Positions 9,181 to 17,968 of a stretch of 64,000 nt of DNA are shown here, one piece after another (position 1 is the stretch's first letter; each line of letters begins with the position of its first letter). The stretch covers positions 1-64,000 of the forward strand of contig JAETSN010000003.1 of NCBI GenBank assembly GCA_021769625.1. Direction: 5' to 3'. The stretch comes from [Clostridium] symbiosum (GTDB taxonomy: Bacteria > Bacillota > Clostridia > Lachnospirales > Lachnospiraceae). The translations under genes were made by a program, and so were the position numbers. Below the pieces are notes generated by a model, which ran no database searches, was not told the origin of the DNA, and saw only the letters and a program-made list of their open reading frames with translations.

Positions 9181-10881
9181 ATGAGAGAACTTATTCAGGA
9201 AATGACATCATTTGTGAAGTGCAGGATTTATATTGCGACAGTAGGATTTATAGCATTGTGCAGTTATGGTTTTACGATTACCCATTATTCGATCGGAAAA
9301 GACGACACCGCGATATCATTATATTTTGAAGACGGAGTGGCACCTCTGATGGGGAGATGGTGTTTATTTGTTATGAATAAGGTGCTCCATATACATATAG
9401 GTGATTTTGCTCCCTGGATGGTGGAGCTGGTCAGTGTGCTTATTTTCATATTGTCAGTTACTCTATGGTGTATTTTGTGGAAAAGGGTTTGTGAACCACG
9501 GGTTGCGCTTTCTCTATGGAATTATTTATTTGTTGCAGGCATTTTTATTTCGTGCCCTCTTATCAGTGAAGTGTTTATCTATTATCTCCATAATGGCATC
9601 TGCACAGGGTATGGAGTAACTGCTTTGTCTTTATTGTGCCTGTTGGAAAGCCTTTCTGTAAAGAAGAACAGAGTGCAATCTATCAGATACATTTTTGGGG
9701 CTTCGTTATTATTGACTGTGGCAATAGGGTTTTATGAGTCTTTTATTATTGTTTATATTATCGGTGGGGTAATGACATTTTTTCTGCTCAGATTGCTTTA
9801 TGGGAAATCGGGTGCGGGCACAAAATATGAGTTAAAGGTATTTCTTTGGATAAGGAATGGATTTTTTACAGGAGTAATCAGCGTTCTGCTCCGCAGAGTG
9901 ATTATGACAGTGTTGAATGTTGTCTATAATTTGCAGCGTCTGGAGAGTTATAATATGCAGTACCACAATATATTTGTTGACACGTTCAAGCCGGAGGAAG
10001 GATTGGCTATGAATATTAAGCGCTTTTATGTGATGTATTATGTCCATGCGTTTGTATATTTACCAATTACAATACTGGTGATAGGGATTATCTTGATCGG
10101 TATTTTTTCGCTATACTATGGGATTCGAAAAAAAGATATTATGCTGCCGCTGTGCAGTATAGCGATTGTATTGTTTCCCCTTTTCATGAGTATATTGGAA
10201 AGTATAATAGTAGGTGTGCCCACACAATATCGCAGCAGCCAGTATGTACCGCTGATCGGAGCTTTTGCAATTTTACTTATACTGATTGAGCTTAAGCAAA
10301 ATAAAACGGCAAAGTGGTTGGCTGTCTGTTGCTATCTGATTTTCTCTGTGATTATTTTTAATCAGTGTGCAGATATGAACAGGTGGTTTTATTTGGATTA
10401 TTTGAAATATCGGGATACGGCGGAAGTTATGGATAATGTCGCCTTTGATTTGAAGGCGGGATATGATATATCAAAACCGGTTGTTTTCAGAGGGGCATAC
10501 AGGGTGCCATACAGTATATCCAAAGATGCTTATTGTAGCTTCGACTCTCCACAATATCGTTGGATCTGTCGTTTTACGGATCCGATCGATGCGCATTTAA
10601 AAGAAAAGTATTTTGCTGAAAATGGAAGAGGATATGTCTTTACGGAGATGCCTATTGCGTCTACTTTGCAGTGGGGGATCACTGCTTTTGGCGGAACCGC
10701 AGGACAGCTGATTGAGTTTTGGAATATGCATGGGCATTCCTCTTTCAGATGTGAGACGGATCCAGTGATTATGGAAGAGGCAGAACAAATTCGGACAGGA
10801 GAAGGAATGCCGGGTTATCCGACAGAAGGATATATTAAAGAGTGTGAAAATTATATTATTGTGAACCTGGATTCTTATTAA
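9181..10881 (+). CDS. GtrII-family glucosyltransferase-like membrane protein
   Basis: A 566-residue multi-pass protein. After helix 1 it has IGKDDTAISLYF and then a GRW motif, the layout of the GtrII-type glucosyltransferase family (O-antigen and teichoic-acid-type side-chain glucosylation). About eleven hydrophobic segments are followed by a soluble C-terminal domain of about 140 residues. A second GtrII-like gene is at 45892-47496 (with DQ..SGRW). Family members take a sugar from undecaprenyl phosphate, made by a GtrB-type GT2, and add it outside the cell. The DNA is noticeably more AT-rich than the neighbouring cluster, which may indicate separate acquisition. Confidence 0.75.
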   Translation: MRELIQEMTSFVKCRIYIATVGFIALCSYGFTITHYSIGKDDTAISLYFEDGVAPLMGRWCLFVMNKVLHIHIGDFAPWMVELVSVLIFILSVTLWCILWKRVCEPRVALSLWNYLFVAGIFISCPLISEVFIYYLHNGICTGYGVTALSLLCLLESLSVKKNRVQSIRYIFGASLLLTVAIGFYESFIIVYIIGGVMTFFLLRLLYGKSGAGTKYELKVFLWIRNGFFTGVISVLLRRVIMTVLNVVYNLQRLESYNMQYHNIFVDTFKPEEGLAMNIKRFYVMYYVHAFVYLPITILVIGIILIGIFSLYYGIRKKDIMLPLCSIAIVLFPLFMSILESIIVGVPTQYRSSQYVPLIGAFAILLILIELKQNKTAKWLAVCCYLIFSVIIFNQCADMNRWFYLDYLKYRDTAEVMDNVAFDLKAGYDISKPVVFRGAYRVPYSISKDAYCSFDSPQYRWICRFTDPIDAHLKEKYFAENGRGYVFTEMPIASTLQWGITAFGGTAGQLIEFWNMHGHSSFRCETDPVIMEEAEQIRTGEGMPGYPTEGYIKECENYIIVNLDSY

Positions 10882-10895
10882 AATTAAAAGGAAAT

Positions 10896-12920
10896 CTAAT
10901 TTACTGCATACACATAAATATGATACCAACTGTTTTCCGTCTCAAAGGGGGCTTCCTGTAACAGGGAAAGCCCTTTTTCTTCCGCATTCATCAGATAGGC
11001 GGCGGAAAAGATATATTTGCAGTCCATATCCTTCAGCTGATCGGTATTTAAATCCAGATCATAGATCACGCTGTTCCACTTTTTCTCAAATGTGTAGTAA
11101 TTCGCCTGTTCCGCAGTGGTGATATAACAGCGGTTACCCCAGTTATCAAAAAAGTCCCGCACGTAGTCGCTCTTATCCAGTTCCCCCTCCATGATCCGGC
11201 GAAAAGTATGCTTGTATTCCAAAGGATAGTTATTGGAATAACCGTCCAGACAATAAAAACCGTTGTAGGCAGCAGCAGCGGGATAGATGCCGACACTGAT
11301 GACATGGTAACTGTCCTGCGGCTTTCCGATCGAGGAGTCAATCTGGCTGAAAATATCTTCCGCAAAAAAATTGTTCCAGTCGAGGGCATAATAATTACCG
11401 CCCTTCAGCAGCTTGGAAAGATTAGGACGGAGAGAAGAGTGAAGCAGTACGGTCATGCCCCAGATGCCAAGAAAGATACAGATTATTCCGTATTTTACGA
11501 AAATACCTTGAATTCGGAGGCGGCTGGGTGTGGAGGACTCCTCACTATGTTGAATATATTGGAAAGAAGAACTGCTTGCCAGAGAGATAGAATCACTTTC
11601 CGAGGAGATAGAACTGCTTTCTGAAAAAATGGAACCGCTTTCCGCAGAAACGAAATCACTTTCTATAGAAACGAAATTGTCCGGTTGTTTCCAGGAGTCT
11701 GTTATGAAACAGAGAAGATATCCAGCCAGTATGCACCATGCCGTCGGCAGCAGCCAGCAGACTCTGTCCAGATTAAAGGTCTTTAAGATACCGGTCGAAG
11801 CATTTCGGATACCGGTAATAAAGCTTTCGTGATAAAAGGCATAAAACAGGCAGATGACTAGAATGAATGCCAGGATGCCAAGAGATTTTGCGAGCAGCCC
11901 GGAATGCTCTGGAGAGAATGGGTAGTTCTTGCCGGAGCATACTGCGCTCTGGAGCAGGCCGTCAGCGGATATAGAGTCTGCGGAAGATGACGGATGAATC
12001 CTGCTGATACGGTTTTTAATAAACTGTAGGGAATACAGAACAAGACACAACAATATCAGTAAAAATAAAACAGTATGATAGCTCTGTGCATAAGAAATCC
12101 CCATAGTAAAAGCCTCTTTAAAATAGTCGGCGAAATTCTGGGCGGAAAGCACCATCTCGGTTTTATGGCTGATGTAAGTGGTCTCCGGGAAAAGTACCTG
12201 CCGGATCAGCCCCAGATTTGTGACAATGTAGGTGATCAGTAAAAGCCCGAGAGAAAACCATGGGGAAAGCGGGATTCTATTTTTTTTACGGAGGGCTGTG
12301 ACGGTTTCATAAAGCGCAAAGCTCCCCAGAAAGAGCAGACAGGCGAAGCCGACCAATACAGGAGAGGACGCAGCACCATAAAACAATATCAGCATGGAAT
12401 AAAGAACCGTATATCCGGAAAGGCGTTCCTCCGCGAGAAGCGAGAGCACCGAAAAAAGCAGCATCGGCTGTCCGGGAATACAGAGCCCGTACACCGGATA
12501 AAAGGGCAGCAGCATAAAAATAACGGCGACCGAGAAAGAGATAAATTCCTGTTTTGTCAGTTTCAGAAGAAGTAAATACATCCCACAAAACCCCACAATG
12601 CAGATGATCCACTGGGAGAGCATAAAGGCAGTAAAGGGTTCGAAAAAAACATAAAGCAATACAAATAAGGGCGCAGGCGGAACAGCGCCTGCGGCCGGAA
12701 GGCCGTTCATGATCTCGGGATAAATCCGGATATCAGTGAACAGATATTTTGCGGTCAGAAGATAACTGAACAATTCGCCGTCCAACTGGTCATGGTAGGT
12801 GACAATGCTTCCTGTTCCGAGTAACAGGAACGGCACCATAAAAAGACAGGAGAGAAGCAGTCCCGCCGCAAGATAGCAATTTTTCTTATATACTTTGTAA
12901 AAATCCCGAACTTTATTCAT
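10896..12920 (-). CDS. Multi-pass membrane protein, DUF6044-like
   Basis: About 674 residues from the ATG at 12920; an upstream ATG at 12971 would add 17. After the first helix is the motif YHDQLDGELFSYLL, an acidic first outside loop again suggesting a GT-C-like fold; I believe this is the DUF6044 family but am not certain. Around residues 430-470 a serine/glutamate-rich low-complexity stretch (repeats such as SESSSISSESDSI) interrupts the membrane part. A 200-residue soluble domain ends the protein. The gene points against its neighbours: it converges on the GtrII gene (14 nt gap) and diverges from 13000. A near-consensus promoter places the likely transcript start at the ATG itself, which favours 12920. 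Confidence 0.65.
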   Translation of the reverse strand: MNKVRDFYKVYKKNCYLAAGLLLSCLFMVPFLLLGTGSIVTYHDQLDGELFSYLLTAKYLFTDIRIYPEIMNGLPAAGAVPPAPLFVLLYVFFEPFTAFMLSQWIICIVGFCGMYLLLLKLTKQEFISFSVAVIFMLLPFYPVYGLCIPGQPMLLFSVLSLLAEERLSGYTVLYSMLILFYGAASSPVLVGFACLLFLGSFALYETVTALRKKNRIPLSPWFSLGLLLITYIVTNLGLIRQVLFPETTYISHKTEMVLSAQNFADYFKEAFTMGISYAQSYHTVLFLLILLCLVLYSLQFIKNRISRIHPSSSADSISADGLLQSAVCSGKNYPFSPEHSGLLAKSLGILAFILVICLFYAFYHESFITGIRNASTGILKTFNLDRVCWLLPTAWCILAGYLLCFITDSWKQPDNFVSIESDFVSAESGSIFSESSSISSESDSISLASSSSFQYIQHSEESSTPSRLRIQGIFVKYGIICIFLGIWGMTVLLHSSLRPNLSKLLKGGNYYALDWNNFFAEDIFSQIDSSIGKPQDSYHVISVGIYPAAAAYNGFYCLDGYSNNYPLEYKHTFRRIMEGELDKSDYVRDFFDNWGNRCYITTAEQANYYTFEKKWNSVIYDLDLNTDQLKDMDCKYIFSAAYLMNAEEKGLSLLQEAPFETENSWYHIYVYAVN

Positions 12921-12927
12921 AAGACTT

Positions 12928-12956
12928 ATATTAATAAGGAAAACGCCTGATGTCAA
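12928..12956 (-). promoter_or_regulatory. Near-consensus sigma-A-type promoter
   Basis: On the minus strand, TTGACA (12951-12956) and TAATAT (12928-12933) are separated by exactly 17 nt. The ATG at 12920 begins 7 nt after the -10 box, so the transcript would have almost no leader. Confidence 0.65.
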
Positions 12957-12963
12957 CTCCCCC

Positions 12964-12992
12964 TTGCCCATCCGAATCCCCTATGATAAAAT
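12964..12992 (+). promoter_or_regulatory. Candidate plus-strand promoter, back to back with the minus-strand promoter
   Basis: TTGCCC (12964-12969), a 17-nt spacer and TAAAAT (12987-12992) lie 7 nt before the ATG at 13000. An alternative -10, TATGAT, is at 12982-12987. The -35 is only 4/6 to consensus. Either choice gives a very short leader. Confidence 0.4.
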
Positions 12993-12999
12993 AGGAAGC

Positions 13000-14490
13000 A
13001 TGAAAATATTGGATATCGGCAAAACTATCAGGGAAAAGGACAAGCTGGCGGCAATTTTGCTGACGGTGCTTTTTGTGTTGCAGATCATTCCCGTCTTATA
13101 TCTGGGCAGGTTTAACCATCCCACCTCCGATGATTTTAAATATGGCGCCTATTCCCATACAGCATGGCAGGAGACAGGTTCGCTCGCGGCAGTGGCGGAG
13201 GCGGCGGCAAGAGGCGTCGCGGAAGATTATCAGACCTGGCAGGGGAGTTATTCCGCGCTTTTTTTGATGCGGTTGGAGCCTACGGTATTCGATGAAAAAT
13301 ATTACAGCCTTGTGCCCTGGATCATGCTGGGGATGCTGGCGGCCGGAACACTGTATTTTTTGCGGACGATGTGTAAGATTGTACTGAGGTCGGATACGCT
13401 TCATTATATCAGCATGTCCATGCTGGTACTTTCGCTTTGTGTGCAGCTTTCGCCGGTGGCTTCGGAGCAGTTTTTCTGGTATAACAGTTCGGTTTACTAC
13501 AATTTTTTTCATGCGATACTCCTCTTTTATCTGGGCTGGCTTGTGCGGTTCGGTTACAAGGGGAAAAAACGTTATATCGTATATATGGCGCTGGGGGGCT
13601 TTCTGCTGGGAGGCGGCAACTATGTGACGGCATTGTTTCTGGTCATAGCTCATGCGACGGCGCTGGCGCTTTTATGGTACTTAAAGAGAAGAAAAGAGTT
13701 TGCAGCCGTACTTATTTTATGGCTGGAATTTCTTGTCTGCTTTGCGGTCAGCGCGGCGGCGCCGGGCAATGCGGTAAGGGGAGCGGAGATCGCGGGATAC
13801 GGCGCGGTCTCATCGATCATAAGATCCCTGCTGCAGGGCGTGCGCTACTATATGGCATGGCTGGATAAATGGTGGCTTCTCGTGGCTGTATTGATGTTGC
13901 CGATGATGCTGGGGCTGATCAAAAAGACGTCCTTTCAGTTCCGGTATCCGGGATTTGTGCTGTTGTATCTTTACGGTGCGTTCAGCGCAATGTCCTGCCC
14001 GACATTTTACGCTCTCGGCAGTACCGGACCCGGGCGGATCATCAATATCATCTATGACAGCTTTTTGCTGATCAGCTATGTGCAGTTGTTTTATCTGCTG
14101 GGATATATCTGCCGCAGGGGGGAGGAGGCTGTAACGAATGATAAAAGGCAGGAGGATTCTCTGCGGCGTCTGTTCGCTGTACTGTACAATGGTGCAGCCG
14201 TCACTCTTTTGGTCATCCTGTTGCTGGCGGGAAACATTCTGGATATGACAACGGTGACGGCATGTAAAGTGTGGATAAAGGGCGAGGGAAAACAATATGA
14301 CACAGAATACATGGAGCGCCTTGCCGTGTTGGAGGATGAGAGTGTGACAGATGTGGTTTTTGCGCCCTATACGGCGACGCCGGAGCTGGTATTTATTGCG
14401 GATGGCACGGAGGATCCGGAATTTGTAAACAACAGAGAGTGGGCGGATTTTTACGGGAAGAATTCTCTGGTGATCCGGGCGGAAGAATGA
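13000..14490 (+). CDS. DUF6056-type multi-pass membrane protein, second copy
   Basis: A 496-residue membrane protein, paralogue of 1046-2602. Shared landmarks are HPTSDDFKYG after helix 1, W-Q-G-S-Y, the NYVTALFL block and GPGRIINIIYDS before the last helices. I chose the ATG at 13000 (AGGAA a few bases upstream) over a TTG at 12964, which would sit inside the promoter. The C-terminal 70 residues are soluble. Probable GT-C-like sugar transferase working at the outer membrane face; the substrate is unknown. It begins a plus-strand run with the gene at 14507 (16 nt gap). Confidence 0.75.
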   Translation: MKILDIGKTIREKDKLAAILLTVLFVLQIIPVLYLGRFNHPTSDDFKYGAYSHTAWQETGSLAAVAEAAARGVAEDYQTWQGSYSALFLMRLEPTVFDEKYYSLVPWIMLGMLAAGTLYFLRTMCKIVLRSDTLHYISMSMLVLSLCVQLSPVASEQFFWYNSSVYYNFFHAILLFYLGWLVRFGYKGKKRYIVYMALGGFLLGGGNYVTALFLVIAHATALALLWYLKRRKEFAAVLILWLEFLVCFAVSAAAPGNAVRGAEIAGYGAVSSIIRSLLQGVRYYMAWLDKWWLLVAVLMLPMMLGLIKKTSFQFRYPGFVLLYLYGAFSAMSCPTFYALGSTGPGRIINIIYDSFLLISYVQLFYLLGYICRRGEEAVTNDKRQEDSLRRLFAVLYNGAAVTLLVILLLAGNILDMTTVTACKVWIKGEGKQYDTEYMERLAVLEDESVTDVVFAPYTATPELVFIADGTEDPEFVNNREWADFYGKNSLVIRAEE

Positions 14491-14506
14491 CGGCAGGGGT
14501 ACTGTT

Positions 14507-16825
14507 TTGAAAAAATTTGATATGAAAAACAAAAAAATAGTGATACTGCTGGCGATAGAGGCTTTCCTCCTTTTTTTTCTGGCGTGGCAGCTGACCGGAA
14601 AAGGGCAGGAATATGTACTTGAGATGGGGCAGTCGCCGAGGGTGACAGAGGCGGGAGAAACGATTGACTATATAAGTCAAAAAGTAGCGCTGCCCGTGGG
14701 CACTTATCGGGTAGTTGTGGATTATGAGGCCTCTTCGGATCTGACAAATGTGATCGACGTGATTTCCGAAAACGCCGGTTACGGAGTGATAAAGGCCAAT
14801 ACGACACCTTTATATGCGGGGCAGCGGCAGACCTCCTATCTTTTCTGGCTGACAGGTTCCATTTCGGATCTGCAGGTGAAAGTGACCGCCGGGGAGACAG
14901 GCATTTTAAATGTCTTTGGCGGGAAACTGGTGCGGACAAACCACATGGAACGGGAGAGGTTTTTGGGGGCGCTGGTATTTCTGGCTCTTTTTGATCTGCT
15001 GCTTTATGTATTGCCTGAGTGGAAGCGGCTGGAGAGGGAAAAGAAGCGAGAAACCGCAATGACAGCGGCATTATTGAGCGGTATTATTTTAGGGGTTTCA
15101 TTTCCCCTTTTTACGGATTATCTGCTGACAGGGGCGGATATGACGTTTCATCTGCTCCGGATAGAGGGCGTGAAGGACGGGCTGCTCTCGGGACAGTTTC
15201 CGGTGCGCATTCAACCGAACTGGCTGCAGGGGCACGGCTATGCCGTGGGAATCTTTTACTGCGATCTGTTTTTATACCTTCCGGCATTTCTGCGTATTAT
15301 GGGAATGACGGTACAGGGGGCTTATAAATGTTATAAACTGTCTGTCAATATTGCAACCTGCCTGATCGCATGGTACAGCTTTAAAAAGATGTTCCGCAGC
15401 AATAAGATCGGTATTTTTGGAAGCTTTTTATATACTTTTTATATTGTTCGCCTCGTATATATTTATGCGGTGGACGGCGTCGGGCAGTATACGGCGATGG
15501 CTTTTCTGCCTCTTGTGGTTTACGGCTTTTATCGTATTTTTACTGAGGATCAGAATGCGCCGGAGGAAAAATACAGCTTTATTCCGCTTGCAATGGGGGT
15601 ATCCGGCGTGCTTTGCAGTCATGTACTGAGCTGCGAGATACTTCTGTTTTTTATCTTGATTTTTTGCGCAATCTGTTTTAAAAAGTTGTTCCGGAAAGAA
15701 ATATTTATACAACTCTGTAAAGCGGCGGCTGTGGTCATACTGCTGAATCTCTGGTATCTGGTTCCTTTCGCGGAATACATGCTGAGCACAGATCTGGCGG
15801 TCACAAAGGGAGGAGCCGCGTATAAACAGATTCAAACATGGGGAATGTATATACCACAATTGTTTGAACCATTTCCGGCAGGAGGGCAGCATGGGGCATT
15901 GCCGGCAGAAAATGGTATGCTGGAAGAAATGGGGTACGGAATCGGTCTGGGATTGACGATCGGAATTTTATGGATCCTTTTTCTTTTGACGGTGGTGAAA
16001 AAACCTTTGGAAAAAAAGAAAGGTAAAGAAATATTTTTCGGAATTTCCGGAAAAGCAGGAAAGATCGTATTCGGTTTCGGACTGTTATCTCTTGGAATGG
16101 CAACGATCTATTTTCCATGGGACAGACTGGCAAAATATAATGGTATAGCGAGGCAGTTGATCGCAACCTTGCAGTTTCCTAACAGAATGATGACCTTTGC
16201 CGGTGTATTTCTGGCAACAGCGTGCTGTTTTATGGTACAGGACCTGAAAACGTTGACAGAAGAAATAAAATGGAAGTCTGTTCTTTTGTATGGGGCGGTT
16301 TTGGTCATCAGTGCAGGACATATACTGACGGCAGGGTATTTTCATAATACAACATTCACGGGAAGCAGCGGCCTGTTCCGTCTCTATGACGAAACGGCAA
16401 TGGGCAACAGCTATATTTCCGGCGGAGAGTACGTGCTGCTCGGCACGGATACCGGCAAACTGACCTATAAAGGACCGGTCTGCAGTGAAGGGATCGCCCT
16501 GAACAGCTATGAGAAAAAGGGATGTTATGTCAGGCTGGACTGTGACTGCGGGGGGCAGGGGCAGCATATAGAACTGCCGCTGCTGTACTATAAAGGGTAT
16601 CGGGCGAAGGAGAGCGGCGGAGAGGTTCTGCCTGTGGTCTGCGGTGAGAATAATGTGGTGCGGGTGCTGGTGCCTTCCGGGTTTCAGGGAATCATAGAAG
16701 TGGACTTTCAGGGGTTCTGGTACTGGCGGGCGGCGGAATTGATCTCGCTGGGAACCATATGCCTGCTTCTGTGGCTGGTTGTTTTGAGGATTCGAAAGAG
16801 GAGGGAAAAAGTAAACTTTCCCTGA
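14507..16825 (+). CDS. PTPS_related-type GT-C-like membrane protein with beta-domains (paralogue 1)
   Basis: A 772-residue protein with one N-terminal helix, a soluble beta-rich region (about residues 35-145), a helix, then a membrane core starting near residue 185, and a C-terminal beta-region (about 670-745) before a last helix. The core carries MTFHLLRIEGVKDGLLSGQF and the block PNWLQGHGYAVGIFYCD, which I associate with the membrane-protein family labelled 6-pyruvoyl-tetrahydropterin synthase-related (PF10131); the name is historical and does not imply pterin chemistry. Paralogues are at 33605, 35869 and 38193. A TTG start at 14507 has AGGGGT upstream; ATG 14522 is an alternative without a nearby site. 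Probable polyprenyl-sugar-dependent transferase (inference). Confidence 0.7.
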   Translation: MKKFDMKNKKIVILLAIEAFLLFFLAWQLTGKGQEYVLEMGQSPRVTEAGETIDYISQKVALPVGTYRVVVDYEASSDLTNVIDVISENAGYGVIKANTTPLYAGQRQTSYLFWLTGSISDLQVKVTAGETGILNVFGGKLVRTNHMERERFLGALVFLALFDLLLYVLPEWKRLEREKKRETAMTAALLSGIILGVSFPLFTDYLLTGADMTFHLLRIEGVKDGLLSGQFPVRIQPNWLQGHGYAVGIFYCDLFLYLPAFLRIMGMTVQGAYKCYKLSVNIATCLIAWYSFKKMFRSNKIGIFGSFLYTFYIVRLVYIYAVDGVGQYTAMAFLPLVVYGFYRIFTEDQNAPEEKYSFIPLAMGVSGVLCSHVLSCEILLFFILIFCAICFKKLFRKEIFIQLCKAAAVVILLNLWYLVPFAEYMLSTDLAVTKGGAAYKQIQTWGMYIPQLFEPFPAGGQHGALPAENGMLEEMGYGIGLGLTIGILWILFLLTVVKKPLEKKKGKEIFFGISGKAGKIVFGFGLLSLGMATIYFPWDRLAKYNGIARQLIATLQFPNRMMTFAGVFLATACCFMVQDLKTLTEEIKWKSVLLYGAVLVISAGHILTAGYFHNTTFTGSSGLFRLYDETAMGNSYISGGEYVLLGTDTGKLTYKGPVCSEGIALNSYEKKGCYVRLDCDCGGQGQHIELPLLYYKGYRAKESGGEVLPVVCGENNVVRVLVPSGFQGIIEVDFQGFWYWRAAELISLGTICLLLWLVVLRIRKRREKVNFP

Positions 16826-16861
16826 CAGATCTTCATCAAATGTAAGAGGAACATTATTGTA

Positions 16862-16933
16862 ATAAGGCTAAGTAGCTCCCTGCCCGGGGTGTTCAGGAAG
16901 AGAAACGCAAGCGCTGCGGGGAGTCAGGTATAA
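16862..16933 (+). other. Intergenic structured segment upstream of pseB
   Basis: The 139-nt gap before pseB holds CTCCCTGC (16876-16883) that pairs with GCGGGGAG (16916-16923), 8 bp including one U.G, around a 32-nt loop. An alternative CCTG/CAGG pairing exists in the same stretch. It could be a leader structure acting on pseB. It does not match any riboswitch consensus I know. Confidence 0.3.
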
Positions 16934-16964
16934 GTATAAAGGAAAAAAAGAAACGGAGGCAGGT

Positions 16965-17966
16965 ATGTTAAACAATAAAACGATTTTGATCACCGGGGGA
17001 ACGGGAACTTTTGGGAAGGCGTTTGTGAGTTATGTGCTGGAGCATTATGAGCCGAAAAAACTGATCATCTATTCCAGAGATGAGTTTAAACAGTTCCTGA
17101 TGAAAAACGAATTCCAGAAGTATGCGGACAAGCTCCGCTTTTTCATCGGGGATGTGAGGGATAAGGAGCGTCTGGAGAGGGCTTTTGAGGATGTGGATTA
17201 TGTGATCCACGCGGCGGCCATGAAGCAGGTGCCCGCCTGCGAGTATAATCCGGATGAGGCGATCAAGACCAACATCCACGGGGCGCAGAATGTGACGGCG
17301 GCGGCGCTGGATGCAGGGGTAAAAAAAGTGGTGGCACTCTCCACGGATAAGGCGGTGAATCCCGTGAATTTATATGGCGGGACAAAGTTGGTATCGGATA
17401 AACTGTTTATCGCGGCAAATGCTTATGCGGGGAGAAAGGAGACCTGTTTTTCTATCGTGCGTTACGGCAATGTGGCGGGCAGCAGGGGTTCCGTGATCCC
17501 GTTCTTTCAAAATATTCTGGATCAGGGAGGTACGGAACTGCCGATCACGGATTACCGCATGACACGCTTCTGGATCAGTATCACGCAGGGCGTGGAGCTG
17601 GTGATCAAGGCGCTGGAGGAGGCAAACGGTGGTGAGACCTTTATTTCCAAGATCCCGTCTTTCAAGATCACGGATCTGGCGGAGGCGATGCTGCCGGGCT
17701 GTAAGATGCCGGAAGTGGGCATCCGGGAAGGGGAAAAACTGCATGAGATCATGGTGACGGAGGAAGATGCGCCCAATACTTACGAATACGATAAGCATTT
17801 TATCATCTTCCCGCAGATGGTCTGGAATAACAGGCAGAAGCCGAATCCGGACGGAAAGGGAAAGAAAGTGCCGGAGAGATTCTCCTACAGTTCAGGCAAT
17901 AATACACAGTGGCTTTCTGTGGAAGAGATCCGCGAAAGACTTAAGAATCTGGAGCTGGAACACTGA
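16965..17966 (+). CDS. pseB: UDP-GlcNAc 4,6-dehydratase (inverting), PseB
   Basis: A 333-residue cytoplasmic short-chain dehydrogenase-type enzyme and first step of pseudaminic acid synthesis: it converts UDP-GlcNAc to UDP-2-acetamido-2,6-dideoxy-beta-L-arabino-hexos-4-ulose. The NADP-binding GGTGTFG is at residues 11-17. The PseB/FlaA1-type active site STDKA..P.N.YGGTK gives D128, K129, Y137 and K141; AAAMKQVP (83-90) is also typical. Length equals that of known PseB proteins. A good AGGCAGG-type ribosome site precedes the ATG. It begins after a 139-nt gap and is followed 2 nt later by a membrane protein. The other steps are scattered: pseC 24080, pseF 39769, pseI 42417, pseG 43762. Confidence 0.95.
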   Translation: MLNNKTILITGGTGTFGKAFVSYVLEHYEPKKLIIYSRDEFKQFLMKNEFQKYADKLRFFIGDVRDKERLERAFEDVDYVIHAAAMKQVPACEYNPDEAIKTNIHGAQNVTAAALDAGVKKVVALSTDKAVNPVNLYGGTKLVSDKLFIAANAYAGRKETCFSIVRYGNVAGSRGSVIPFFQNILDQGGTELPITDYRMTRFWISITQGVELVIKALEEANGGETFISKIPSFKITDLAEAMLPGCKMPEVGIREGEKLHEIMVTEEDAPNTYEYDKHFIIFPQMVWNNRQKPNPDGKGKKVPERFSYSSGNNTQWLSVEEIRERLKNLELEH

Positions 17967-17968
17967 AT

